DNA from: Pseudomonas viridiflava
GTDB lineage: Bacteria; Pseudomonadota; Gammaproteobacteria; Pseudomonadales; Pseudomonadaceae
Assembly (NCBI RefSeq): GCF_900582195.1
Contig: NZ_UTHA01000130.1
Location: 1-64,000, forward strand
DNA length: 64,000 bases
Reading direction: 5' to 3'
A model generated the notes under the pieces. It made no database searches. It was not told the DNA's origin and saw only the letters and a program-made list of their open reading frames with translations. Made by a program: the position numbers and the translations under genes. Below are positions 36,543-44,689 of this stretch, one piece after another. Position 1 is the stretch's first letter, and each line of letters starts with the position of its first letter.

Positions 36543-37436
36543 ATGAACGTATTCGTCACCGGCGCTGCCGGTTTTATTGGCGGCTCGATCGCTACCGGTC
36601 TGCTTCAGGCCGGGCACCAAGTCACCGGTCTTGTGCGCAGCGCTGAACAGGCTGAAGAGCTGAAAGCGCTCGGCATCACCGCGGTCATCGGCACTCTCGA
36701 CGACAAAGCACTGCTCGCCGAACAGGCTCGCGCTGCCGACGCGGTGATCAACGCCGCGAGCAGCGACCATCGCGGTGCGGTCGAAGCGTTGCTCGATGCC
36801 TTGCGCGGCTCGAACAAAGTGTTCCTGCACACCAGTGGTTCTAGCATCGTCGGCGATGCCTCGGGCGGTAAATCCAGCGACGTCATCTACTACGAGGACA
36901 ACCTGCCAGAGCCGACCGTCGACAAAGCCGCGCGCGTGGCCATCGACAACCTGATCCTCGCGGCGGCGAAGGACGGCGTGAACTCCGCCGTCATCTGCAA
37001 CACGCTGATCTACGGCCACAGCCTGGGCGTCAATCGCGACAGCGTGCAATTGCCGCGTCTGCTCAAACAGGCGCGTAAAAGCGGCGTAGTGCGCCACGTC
37101 GGCACAGGCCAGAACATCTGGTCCAACGTGCACATCGAAGACGTGGTTGCCCTGTATCTGCTGGCGCTGACCAAGAACGTACCGGGTACTTTCTACTTCG
37201 TCGAAAGCGACGAAGCATCGTTCATCGACATGACCACCGCCATGGCCGAAGCCCTGAATCTCGGCCAACCACAAGACTGGCCACTGAAAGACGCCGAAGC
37301 CGAATGGGGCTACGAAATGGCCAACTACGGCCTCGGCTCCAACAGCCGGGTGCGCGGCAAACACGCCCGCGAACTGCTGGGCTGGGTGCCGAAGCGCACG
37401 TCGGTGGTTGAATGGATTCGTAACGAAATGGTGTGA
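36543..37436 (+). CDS. NAD(P)-dependent extended SDR (epimerase-like)
   Basis: This 297-residue extended short-chain dehydrogenase has the N-terminal TGAAGFIGGSIA glycine motif (residues 7-18). It has HTSGSSIVGDASGG in the Ser region and a C-terminal SRVRGKHARELLGWVPKR typical of NAD-dependent epimerase/dehydratase-like proteins. The usual catalytic Tyr-x3-Lys is not clear: YYEDNLPEP replaces the common form, and Tyr sits without the Lys four residues on. It may thus be a NmrA/atypical member. The ATG has GGGAG upstream. The last 57 bp of this gene are duplicated at 37761-37817. Confidence 0.82.
   Translation: MNVFVTGAAGFIGGSIATGLLQAGHQVTGLVRSAEQAEELKALGITAVIGTLDDKALLAEQARAADAVINAASSDHRGAVEALLDALRGSNKVFLHTSGSSIVGDASGGKSSDVIYYEDNLPEPTVDKAARVAIDNLILAAAKDGVNSAVICNTLIYGHSLGVNRDSVQLPRLLKQARKSGVVRHVGTGQNIWSNVHIEDVVALYLLALTKNVPGTFYFVESDEASFIDMTTAMAEALNLGQPQDWPLKDAEAEWGYEMANYGLGSNSRVRGKHARELLGWVPKRTSVVEWIRNEMV
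37380..37436 (+). repeat. 57-bp direct repeat, copy 1 (end of the SDR gene)
   Basis: The final 57 bases of the SDR gene, stop codon included, recur at 37761-37817 in the same orientation with one mismatch (T/C at position 8). The copies are offset by 381 bp and enclose 324 bp. The arrangement resembles the flanking attachment-type repeats of an inserted element that restores the 3' end of its target gene. Confidence 0.9.
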
Positions 37437-37479
37437 ACGCTGTTTGAGCCCCGCCGGGCTTTGTTATCACCCTTTAGAG

Positions 37480-37506
37480 CGGCTGCCATCGGGCAGCCGT
37501 TTTCGT
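37480..37506 (+). terminator. Rho-independent terminator after the SDR gene
   Basis: CGGCTGCC (37480-37487) pairs with GGCAGCCG (37492-37499) around ATCG, followed by TTTTCGTTT. It is positioned 44 bp after the SDR stop. Confidence 0.85.
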
Positions 37507-37532
37507 TTCGGGCTTTGCGACTTGAGGCGGGA

Positions 37533-37694
37533 CTACTTGGCCAGGGACAAGTGCAGGAACTTACTGGACCTGAGTTTGAGTTTGCGCTCAATGGTCTCCA
37601 CGCTTTGACCCGTCTCGATGGCTGTCGAACTGGCAACTGCGCGGATCAACGTTTCGGTTGTCAGTTTTTTTTTGGTGCGAGGCGTGGGGCTCAT
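37533..37694 (-). CDS. Small basic hypothetical protein (53 aa)
   Basis: A 53-residue reading frame is rich in Lys, Arg and Ser/Thr (MSPTPRTKKKLTTETLIRAV at the start). It has a possible helix and no recognisable domain. The frame opens further upstream, but the ATG at 37694 follows a GAGTACCTGCC-like leader and gives the compact protein. It lies wholly inside the 324-bp segment enclosed by the 57-bp direct repeats, so it may be the cargo or remnant of a small inserted element. Expression is uncertain. Confidence 0.45.
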   Translation of the reverse strand: MSPTPRTKKKLTTETLIRAVASSTAIETGQSVETIERKLKLRSSKFLHLSLAK

Positions 37695-37760
37695 GGCAGG
37701 TACTCCGCGGAGGTTGTCAGGCGAGTATAGCGCTTGGCTGGTTTTGAAAAACATGTCCAT

Positions 37761-37817
37761 GGCTGGGCGCCGAAGCGCACGTCGGTGGTTGAATGGATTC
37801 GTAACGAAATGGTGTGA
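37761..37817 (+). repeat. 57-bp direct repeat, copy 2 (orphan SDR gene end)
   Basis: This is a free-standing copy of the SDR gene 3' end: 56 of 57 bases match 37380-37436, including the TGA. It has no coding context here, being preceded by non-SDR sequence, so it is a duplicated fragment rather than a gene. A REP pair begins 58 bp later. Confidence 0.9.
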
Positions 37818-37875
37818 GTCGTCCACCAGCTCCCACAGGTTTTGCGCATTCTGTCTGGAGGAATGCGATCAAAAC

Positions 37876-37966
37876 TGTGGGAGCGAGCTTGCTCGCGAAA
37901 GCGGTGGATCAGTCGGCAGAGATGTTGGATGTGATCCGTTTTCGCGAGCAAGCTCGCTCCCACAGG
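37876..37966. repeat. REP pair (REPIN), GTGGGAGCGAGC family
   Basis: Two inverted REP copies (37876-37899 and about 37941-37966) lie between the orphan repeat and the GntP gene. Apart from this, 37695-38155 holds only the orphan repeat and the GntP leader; no other gene is seen. Confidence 0.88.
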
Positions 37967-38155
37967 GTTTTGCGTTGTCTGCATAAGTATGTAAATCCCT
38001 CCCCCTGATTTTCATTAATCACGACAAGACATACCCGTCAGCGACACGCCTTGCCTCTCCACGAAAATTACTTTCATGCGGTTTGAAATCTCGATCTCGA
38101 AATGATTTATGAGTTTCACAACCCATTCGAACGTGACCCTTTCGAGGAGTACCGC

Positions 38156-39505
38156 ATGACGCCTTCCTTCGGCTATTGGCTGCTGGTCTATGCCGCCGTC
38201 GCCATCATTGCGCTGATCGTGTTGATCGCCCGTTACCGGCTCAACCCGTTCATTGTCATCACCCTGATTTCCATTGGTCTTGCGCTGGTCGCGGGGATGC
38301 CGCCGTCGGGTGTAGTGGGGGCGTATGAGGCCGGGGTGGGCAAGACGCTGGGGCATATTGCGCTGGTGGTCGCGTTGGGGACGATGCTCGGCAAGATGAT
38401 GGCCGAGTCCGGTGGCGCCGAGCAGATGGCGCGCACGCTGATCGATAAATTCGGCGAGAAGAACGCGCACTGGGCGATGGTCTGCATCGCCTTTCTGGTC
38501 GGTTTGCCGCTGTTCTTCGAAGTCGGTTTCGTCTTGCTGGTGCCGATTGCCTTTACCGTGGCGCGACGCGTCGGCGTGTCGATTCTGATGGTCGGTTTGC
38601 CGATGGTCGCCGGCCTGTCGGTGGTGCATGCGCTGGTGCCGCCACACCCGGCGGCGATGCTCGCGGTGCAGGCTTATCAGGCGTCGGTCGGGCAGACCTT
38701 GCTGTATGCGATTGCCATCGGCATTCCGACCGCGATCATTGCCGGGCCGCTGTACGCCAAATTCATCGTGCCGCGCATTCACTTGCCGGCGGATAACCCG
38801 CTGGAAAAACAATTCCTCGACCGCGAACCGCGCGACAAACTGCCGGGTTTCGGCATCACCATGGCGACCATTCTATTGCCGGTGGTGCTGATGCTGATCG
38901 GCGGCTGGGCCAACCTGATTTCCACCCCGGGCAGCGGTTTCAATCAGTTTCTGTTGTTCATCGGCAACTCGGTGATTGCGCTGCTGCTGGCGACCTTGCT
39001 GAGCTTCTGGACGCTCGGCATCGCCCAGGGCTTCAACCGCGAATCGATTCTGAAATTCACCAACGAGTGTCTGGCGCCGACCGCCAGCATCACGTTGCTG
39101 GTCGGCGCTGGCGGTGGTCTCAACCGCATTCTGGTCGACGCGGGTGTCACCGATCAGATCGTCGGTCTGGCCCACGAATTCCACCTGTCACCGCTGCTCA
39201 TGGGCTGGCTGTTCGCCGCGCTAATGCGCATCGCCACCGGTTCCGCGACCGTGGCCATGACCACCGCGTCCGGCGTGGTCGCGCCGGTGGCCATTGGTCT
39301 GGGTTATCCACACCCTGAACTGTTGGTGCTGGCGACCGGCGCTGGCTCGGTTATCTTTTCCCACGTCAACGACGGCGGCTTCTGGTTGATCAAGGAATAC
39401 TTCAACATGACGGTCGCACAGACGTTCAAGACCTGGACCGTGCTCGAGACGCTGATCTCGGTAGTCGCGTTCGGCCTGACCGTCGGCCTTTCTTATCTGC
39501 TGTAA
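38156..39505 (+). CDS. GntP-family permease
   Basis: This 449-residue inner-membrane proton symporter is of the gluconate:H+ (GntP) family, with about 12-14 helices. Family stretches include VVALGTMLGKMMAESGGAEQMARTL, FFEVGFVLLVPIAF, GLSVVHALVPPHPAAMLAV and LMRIATGSATVAMTTASG. Some members carry gluconate; others carry hydroxy acids or amino-acid derivatives. The ATG at 38156 has AGGAG seven bases upstream; an in-frame upstream ATG at 38102 lacks one. It is followed after 16 bp by an RpiR regulator and then by a D-aminoacylase, so an N-acyl-D-amino acid or released D-amino acid is the more likely substrate here. Confidence 0.88.
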   Translation: MTPSFGYWLLVYAAVAIIALIVLIARYRLNPFIVITLISIGLALVAGMPPSGVVGAYEAGVGKTLGHIALVVALGTMLGKMMAESGGAEQMARTLIDKFGEKNAHWAMVCIAFLVGLPLFFEVGFVLLVPIAFTVARRVGVSILMVGLPMVAGLSVVHALVPPHPAAMLAVQAYQASVGQTLLYAIAIGIPTAIIAGPLYAKFIVPRIHLPADNPLEKQFLDREPRDKLPGFGITMATILLPVVLMLIGGWANLISTPGSGFNQFLLFIGNSVIALLLATLLSFWTLGIAQGFNRESILKFTNECLAPTASITLLVGAGGGLNRILVDAGVTDQIVGLAHEFHLSPLLMGWLFAALMRIATGSATVAMTTASGVVAPVAIGLGYPHPELLVLATGAGSVIFSHVNDGGFWLIKEYFNMTVAQTFKTWTVLETLISVVAFGLTVGLSYLL

Positions 39506-39521
39506 CCGGAGCCCGCCGCCC

Positions 39522-40382
39522 ATGGACATCCTCTACCAGATCCGCGCCCGTCAGGATTCCTTCAGCGCCGGCGAAGGTCGCATCGCCCGGCTGATGCTCG
39601 ACGACGTTGGTTTTGCCGCGAGCGCCAGCCTCGAAGACCTCGCGCAACGCGCCGAAGTCAGCACCGCCACGCTGTCGCGTTTTGCCCGCACCGTCGGCTG
39701 TCGTGACCTGCGTGATCTGCGCCTGCAACTGGCTCAGGCCAGCGGCGTCGGCAGCCGTTTTCTCGACCCGGCGGGCACGCCTGAGCAGTCGGCGTTTTAC
39801 GGGCAGATCGTCGGTGATATCGAAACCACGCTGCGCCAGCATCTGGCCGGCTTCGACGAATTACGCTTTGCCGACGCGGTGAAAATGCTCGGCCAGGCAC
39901 GGATGATTCACGCCTTCGGCATGGGTGGTTGCTCGACCCTGTGCAGCGATGAATTGCAGGTACGCCTGGTGCGCCTCGGCTACCCGATTGCCGTGTGCCA
40001 TGACGCGGTGATGATGCGCGTCACCGCCGCCAGCCTGAACGCCGAGCAAGTGGTGATTGTCTGTTCGCTGACCGGTATCACCCCGGAATTGCTCGAGACG
40101 GTCGAACTGGCGCGCAACTACGGCGCACGCATTCTGGCGATCACTCGCGCCGACTCGCCGCTGGCAGAACTGGCCGACATCGTCCTGCCGCTGCAAGGCG
40201 CAGAAACCTCGTTCATCTACAAACCGACGGCGGCGCGCTACGGCATGCTGCTCGCCATCGACGTGCTCGCGACCGAGCTGGCGCTGGCCAATCCTGAAGA
40301 CAATCAAGAACGTCTGCGGCGCATCAAACTCGCCCTCGACGAATACCGTGGCGGCGACGATCACCTGCCGCTGGGAGACTGA
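39522..40382 (+). CDS. RpiR/MurR-family regulator with SIS domain
   Basis: This 286-residue regulator has an N-terminal RpiR-type HTH (SLEDLAQRAEVSTATLSRFARTVGC) and a C-terminal sugar-isomerase (SIS) fold (IHAFGMGGCSTLCSDELQVRLVRLG; VVIVCSLTGITPELLETVELARNYGA). SIS domains usually sense phosphosugars, but in this family the effector may be another polar metabolite. It sits between the GntP permease and the D-aminoacylase with 16 and 1 bp gaps, so it is part of the operon and probably its local repressor. Confidence 0.9.
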   Translation: MDILYQIRARQDSFSAGEGRIARLMLDDVGFAASASLEDLAQRAEVSTATLSRFARTVGCRDLRDLRLQLAQASGVGSRFLDPAGTPEQSAFYGQIVGDIETTLRQHLAGFDELRFADAVKMLGQARMIHAFGMGGCSTLCSDELQVRLVRLGYPIAVCHDAVMMRVTAASLNAEQVVIVCSLTGITPELLETVELARNYGARILAITRADSPLAELADIVLPLQGAETSFIYKPTAARYGMLLAIDVLATELALANPEDNQERLRRIKLALDEYRGGDDHLPLGD

Positions 40383-40383
40383 C

Positions 40384-41841
40384 ATGCTGTACGACACCCT
40401 GATTCGCAACGCCCTGATCATCGATGGCAGCAACATGCCCGGCTACAAAGCGGACGTGGCGATACGAGATGGCCGCATCGAGCGTATCGGCGACTTGCAC
40501 GATGCCACCGCCAGCGAGGAAATCGACGCCGCCGGCCGCGTGCTGGCGCCGGGTTTCATCGATGTGCACACCCACGACGACACCGTGGTCATTCGCCAAC
40601 CGGAGATGCTGCCCAAGCTCAGCCAGGGCGTGACCACGGTGATTGTCGGCAACTGCGGGATCAGCGCTTCACCCGTGACATTGAAGGGCAATCCACCGGA
40701 TCCGATGAACCTGCTCGGCAGCGCGGCGGCGTTTGTTTATCCACGCTTCAGCGATTACCGCGCGGCGGTGGAAGCGGCCAATACCACGCTGAACGTGGCG
40801 GCACTGATCGGCCACACGGCACTGCGCAGCAATCATCTGGATGACTTGTTCCGCACCGCCACGCCGGAAGAAATCGCCGCAATGCGTAAGCAACTGCACG
40901 AAAGCCTTGAGGCCGGTGCATTGGGTTTATCCACAGGCCTCGCCTACGCCAGCGCCTACAACGCCTCCACCGATGAAGTGATGCAACTGACCGAAGAACT
41001 CACGGCATTCGGCGCGGTGTACACCACGCATTTGCGCAGCGAATTCGCCCCGGTTCTGGAAGCGATGGATGAAGCTTTTCAAATCGGTCGGCATGCGAAA
41101 TCGCCAGTGATCATTTCCCACCTCAAGTGTGCCGGCGTCGGCAACTGGGGGCGCAGTCCGCAATTGCTCGCCTCATTGGAAGAAGCCGCCAAAACCCACC
41201 CGGTCGGCTGCGATTGCTACCCGTATGCGGCGAGTTCATCGACGCTGGACTTGAAGCAAGTCACCGACGCCCATCGCATCACCATCACCTGGTCGACGCC
41301 GCACCCGGAAGTCAGCGGTCGCGACCTGATCGACATCGCCGCCGAATGGGACATGCCGCTGCTCGATGCCGCGAAACGCCTGCAACCGGCGGGTGCGGTG
41401 TACTACGGCATGGACGAGGCGGATGTACGAAGAATCCTCGCCCACCCGTTGTCGATGGTCGGCTCTGACGGACTGCCGGAAGACCCGTTCCCGCATCCGC
41501 GCCTGTGGGGCGCTTTCCCACGGGTATTGGGACATTTCAGTCGCGACGTCGGGCTGTTTCCGCTGCACACCGCCGTGCACAAGATGACCGGTCTGTCGGC
41601 GGCGCGATTTGGTCTGAAGGAAAGAGGCGAGATTCGTGAGGGATATTGGGCGGATCTGGTGTTGTTCGACCCGGTGACTGTGCGTGATGTGGCCGACTTT
41701 CACGACCCGCAACGTGCGGCGTTGGGCATCGACGGTGTTTGGATCAACGGCGTGTTGAGCTATCGCGACGGGCAGGCGAATGGTCGCAGGGAAGGGCGCT
41801 TTCTCGCTCGACAGGGTGATCTGCGCGACAACTTTCACTGA
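40384..41841 (+). CDS. D-aminoacylase (N-acyl-D-amino-acid deacylase)
   Basis: This 485-residue amidohydrolase cleaves N-acyl-D-amino acids to the D-amino acid and the carboxylate. Zinc ligands and family markers are intact: His62 and His64 in DVHTHDD, and Cys91 in VGNCGIS, as in the Alcaligenes enzyme whose Cys binds zinc. GLSTGLAYASA, TTHLRSEF, ISHLKCAG, VGCDCYPYAASSSTLD and MVGSDGLPEDPFPHPR follow. The start at 40384 lies one base after the RpiR stop. With the GntP permease it forms a scavenging operon for D-amino acid conjugates, inferred from the order. Confidence 0.93.
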   Translation: MLYDTLIRNALIIDGSNMPGYKADVAIRDGRIERIGDLHDATASEEIDAAGRVLAPGFIDVHTHDDTVVIRQPEMLPKLSQGVTTVIVGNCGISASPVTLKGNPPDPMNLLGSAAAFVYPRFSDYRAAVEAANTTLNVAALIGHTALRSNHLDDLFRTATPEEIAAMRKQLHESLEAGALGLSTGLAYASAYNASTDEVMQLTEELTAFGAVYTTHLRSEFAPVLEAMDEAFQIGRHAKSPVIISHLKCAGVGNWGRSPQLLASLEEAAKTHPVGCDCYPYAASSSTLDLKQVTDAHRITITWSTPHPEVSGRDLIDIAAEWDMPLLDAAKRLQPAGAVYYGMDEADVRRILAHPLSMVGSDGLPEDPFPHPRLWGAFPRVLGHFSRDVGLFPLHTAVHKMTGLSAARFGLKERGEIREGYWADLVLFDPVTVRDVADFHDPQRAALGIDGVWINGVLSYRDGQANGRREGRFLARQGDLRDNFH

Positions 41842-41959
41842 GGTTTCGCGGACTGCGTCACAGTGATGGCACATTGCGACTAAAGAAAGTCATCAGCAGG
41901 CCGAATTGCTGACATCCACCCCGTCTACACTGTGGGGCCAATCAGTCAGGGAGCACCCC

Positions 41960-42328
41960 ATGAGCTTCGGCAAAACCACCCCGATCCTGCGGATCTTCGA
42001 TGAAGCCAAAGCTGTCGAATTCTACGTCGACTTCCTCGGTTTCAAGATCGACTGGCAGCATCGCTTCGAGGCGAATTTTCCGTTGTATCTGCAGGTGTCG
42101 CGTGGCGAGTGTGTGCTGCATTTGTCCGAGCATCATGGCGATGCGTGCCCGGGTTCGGCGCTGCGCATCGAGACGGATGAGCTGGAGGCGTTTCAGCAGC
42201 AGTTGGTGGCCAAGGATTACAAGTTTTCGCATCCGGGTATTCAGGCGATGCCGTGGGGGAGCCAGGACATGACGATCGTTGATCCGTTTGGTAATCGGCT
42301 GGTGTTTACCAACGCGATCTGTCTCTGA
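41960..42328 (+). CDS. VOC/glyoxalase superfamily protein (bleomycin-resistance-like)
   Basis: This 122-residue vicinal-oxygen-chelate fold protein shows TPILRIFDEAKAVEFYVDFLGFKIDW, a metal-ligand-like HLSEHHGD, and DPFGNRLVFTN at the C-terminus. The fold serves glyoxalases, bleomycin-binding proteins and dioxygenases; the substrate cannot be told. ATG 41960 has CAGGGAGCACCCC upstream. It stands alone 118 bp after the D-aminoacylase and is followed by a large inverted repeat. Confidence 0.85.
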   Translation: MSFGKTTPILRIFDEAKAVEFYVDFLGFKIDWQHRFEANFPLYLQVSRGECVLHLSEHHGDACPGSALRIETDELEAFQQQLVAKDYKFSHPGIQAMPWGSQDMTIVDPFGNRLVFTNAICL

Positions 42329-42337
42329 AGCGAAAAG

Positions 42338-42515
42338 CCCCTCACCCTAACCCTCTCCCGGAGGGAGAGGGGACTGACCGAGGTGTCTGGCGCTATCCAC
42401 CGACCTGCAAGACCGAGTCGATTATGGATTCACCGCAGCACTTTCAGGTCGGCGTATCTAATCAATATCCCCCGTTCGGCCCCCTCTCCCTCCGGGAGAG
42501 GGCTGGGGTGAGGGG
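42338..42515. repeat. Large intergenic inverted repeat (CCCTCACC...CTCTCCC type)
   Basis: The left arm (about 42338-42373) reads CCCTCACCCTAACCCTCTCC and then continues into GAGGGAGAGG. The right arm (about 42479-42515) reads CCCTCTCCCTCCGGGAGAGG and then CTGGGGTGAGGGG. The outer ends are complementary, and each arm holds a smaller palindrome. About 105 bp lie between them. This element type recurs between genes in Pseudomonas; no transposase is present. Confidence 0.75.
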
Positions 42516-42530
42516 AAAATGACACACCGC

Positions 42531-42579
42531 AAAAAGAAGCCCGCCACCTGACCATCACAGTCGGGCAGCGGGCTTTTTC
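42531..42579. terminator. Bidirectional hairpin terminator
   Basis: AAGCCCGC (42537-42544) pairs with GCGGGCTT (42568-42575). It is flanked by A5 on the left and T5 on the right, so it can terminate in both directions. It follows the DUF6124 gene stop directly on the minus strand. Confidence 0.85.
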
Positions 42580-42580
42580 G

Positions 42581-42946
42581 TTAGTCGGTCGGCACTAACC
42601 TGTCCAACACGCGATTGACGGCCATTTCCGCCACCATCACCACTTGCGCAATACCCTGCAAAGTCTTGCGGTGTGTGCCTTCAACCAGCGCGGCATGGTT
42701 GTTGAGCATGACCGTCGCCGAACCCAGGGTTTCGCTGGCGTCGGCCAGCAGGGATTCGGTGCCTGCCTCGGGGTTGGCCATGTACAGCGTGTTGGGTGAG
42801 TAGGGCGTGGCCATGAGGTCGGCGTTCGTCGGACCGAGATAGTGGTCGAGCGCGCGCTCGGCGGCTTCGTGGAATTTCTTTGAGTCGGGGGATTCGTAGG
42901 GGGAGGCCGGGTCGGTGACCGGCGGATTTGGCGTTACTTTGAACAT
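42581..42946 (-). CDS. DUF6124/DUF3077 family protein
   Basis: This is a 121-residue cytoplasmic protein of a Pseudomonas-centred family of unknown function. The N-terminal third is Pro-rich and probably disordered (MFKVTPNPPVTDPASPYESP). The C-terminal helical part (ESLLADASETLGSATVMLNNHAALVEGTHRKTLQGIAQVVMVAEMAVNRVL) is the conserved domain. A paralogue is encoded at 60105-60479. It is a monocistronic gene with a long leader upstream and a strong terminator downstream, an arrangement that suggests control at the RNA level. Confidence 0.82.
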   Translation of the reverse strand: MFKVTPNPPVTDPASPYESPDSKKFHEAAERALDHYLGPTNADLMATPYSPNTLYMANPEAGTESLLADASETLGSATVMLNNHAALVEGTHRKTLQGIAQVVMVAEMAVNRVLDRLVPTD

Positions 42947-43220
42947 GGGAGCGTACCTTTTAAGGCCGCATCCATTTCGCCGCTAAGCAAAAGGGAGGCA
43001 GCTGTGCGCAAGTTAGCGGACCGGTCGCATCCCACCCCGGCGCACCCGAAGGTGCCATGCGCACAGCCACCATCAAGCGCAGGCAAATACCTGACGGGAT
43101 GATGCTCGTGCAGCGGGGAGCGAATGTAGCCGAGCCGCTAAGCTCGATCACTGGGAATCAGTGACGCAATCAAGTTACGCAGCATGCTCCGGGCGCACAA
43201 GCCGGCGGATTCTGGCTTAG
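42947..43220 (-). other. Long leader region of the DUF6124 gene
   Basis: About 270 bp upstream of the DUF6124 start hold no credible gene, though a 63-codon frame with C-rich, atypical composition runs through it on the same strand. The sense strand contains short inverted repeats such as CACTG-ATTCC-CAGTG and GGCACC-TTC-GGGTGC. It could be a structured 5' leader or a degenerate leader ORF. I cannot assign an RNA family. Confidence 0.35.
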
Positions 43221-43356
43221 GCGTAGGTTACGGCGCAAGGATTTGTGGGCTGTTTCGCGTAACGCTGAGTGTCATTAAACACCCGTGATGCGGGATGTTT
43301 ATTGCGCTCAAGTATCGAAGATTTACCTGTAGGAATCGGCGGCTGCAACTGGCGCA

Positions 43357-43450
43357 TTCGCGAGCAAGCTCGCTCCCACATTGGGTCGGCGGTGAACATC
43401 GAATTTGTGAGCAGCCGAGATCAAGTGTGGGAGCGAGCTTGCTCGCGAAG
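43357..43450. repeat. REP pair (REPIN), GTGGGAGCGAGC family
   Basis: Inverted REP copies lie at 43357-43380 and 43426-43450, just past the 3' end of the AraC-family gene. The rest of the 43221-43462 gap holds no gene. Confidence 0.88.
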
Positions 43451-43462
43451 AGGCCGGAACAA

Positions 43463-44479
43463 TCACCCGCGATGCATCTGCCGAAACTCCCCCGGCGGCA
43501 TCCCCCGCCGACTCTTGAACGTGCGGTGAAACGAGCGCGGTTCGGTAAACCCCAGATACTGCGCAATGTCCTGAATCGGCAGCGTGCTGTTGAGCAAATA
43601 ATGCTCAGCCAACTCCTGGCGCAAATCATCGAGGATCTGCTGATACGACGTCCCCGCCTGATGCAATTGCCGCTGCAACGTGCGCACTGAAACCGCGAGC
43701 TGCTCGGCGACCTGCTCCTTGCGCGGCAACCCTTCCTTGAGCAACTGCCGCAGAATGTTCTTCACCTGCTGCTCCAGCGACGCATCCTCCAGCGTCGCCA
43801 TCAGCCCCAGCGCATGTTCTTCCAGCGTCCGCAGCAACTGCGCATCCGCCTGACGCAACGGCAACTGCAAATACGCCAGCGGCACGATCAGCGCCGAATA
43901 CGGCTGATCAAATAACACCGGGCAACCGAAAAACGCTTCGTACTGCGCCGGCGTAGCCTCTACCGGGCATGTATGTTCCAGCCAGACCCCGGCCGGCGAC
44001 ATCTGTGTATCAGCAATCCAGCGCGCATAGTGCAGCCAGGAGCCCAGCACGTTTTCCACCAGATGCCGACGAATCCGTGGGCGCTGATAGCGACAGGTCC
44101 AGATCAGATGCACATGGCCGTCCTGCAACTCGGCGCGACTCACTCCCATGTCACCGACCAGTTTTTCGAACGGCATGATCCGGCTCATGGCATCACCGAG
44201 GGTCGCGCAGTTCATGGTGATGTAACCGAGCACGCTCCACGAATTGGGCAGGACGAAATTCGCCGCATTGAGGCCGAACAACGGATCGTCCGAGTGTTCG
44301 CAAAAATAATCCAGCAGCCGCTCATGCGCCTCACCGGGCAAACGCAGGGTGTTGTCGCTCAACTGCTGCGCCTGCAAACCCGCCGCCATCAATGCAGGTT
44401 CGATGGACATGCCCAATTGTTCGGCATGGCGCAAGTACTTGAGCAGCGGCGGTACCGAGGTGAAGCCAAGCGATTGCAT
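43463..44479 (-). CDS. AraC-family transcriptional regulator (PF12625-type sensor)
   Basis: This 338-residue regulator has an N-terminal arabinose-binding-domain-of-AraC (OruR/ArgR-type) region (SVPPLLKYLRHAEQLGMSIEPALMAAGL). A C-terminal double-HTH AraC domain follows (AEQLAVSVRTLQRQLHQAGTSYQQILDDLR; PIQDIAQYLGFTEPRSFHRTFKSRRGMPPGEFR). ATG 44479 begins the conserved N-terminus. It is divergent from the AGPS-like flavoprotein gene across a 210-bp region and is the obvious candidate activator of the lipid/glycerol locus that follows. Relatives often respond to lipids or amino acids. Confidence 0.88.
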   Translation of the reverse strand: MQSLGFTSVPPLLKYLRHAEQLGMSIEPALMAAGLQAQQLSDNTLRLPGEAHERLLDYFCEHSDDPLFGLNAANFVLPNSWSVLGYITMNCATLGDAMSRIMPFEKLVGDMGVSRAELQDGHVHLIWTCRYQRPRIRRHLVENVLGSWLHYARWIADTQMSPAGVWLEHTCPVEATPAQYEAFFGCPVLFDQPYSALIVPLAYLQLPLRQADAQLLRTLEEHALGLMATLEDASLEQQVKNILRQLLKEGLPRKEQVAEQLAVSVRTLQRQLHQAGTSYQQILDDLRQELAEHYLLNSTLPIQDIAQYLGFTEPRSFHRTFKSRRGMPPGEFRQMHRG

Positions 44480-44689
44480 GATCCCGTTCCTTTGATCAAC
44501 GGCGGCGAGGGTGGACGAATAGCCTGAAAGGTAATTTGAAACCCCGACTAAAGTAAATGGCTGACGCTTGCGCGACGTTTGACTCAATTGGCTACACGAA
44601 CTGGCCGGATGCGACCGTGACACTTTGCGGCCGCTGGCTAGTATGGAGGCCTGAAATATCACTGATCCGACGGTTAGAAGGACACACGC

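Noticed and set aside
36543..37436. Calling the extended SDR a UDP-glucose epimerase
   Set aside because: The catalytic Tyr-x3-Lys is not in the expected form and there is no sugar-nucleotide gene nearby, so only the fold is named.
42960..43151. 63-codon frame upstream of the DUF6124 gene as a protein gene
   Set aside because: Composition is odd (Cys, Met and Pro rich), there is no clear ribosome-binding site and no family; treated as part of a leader.
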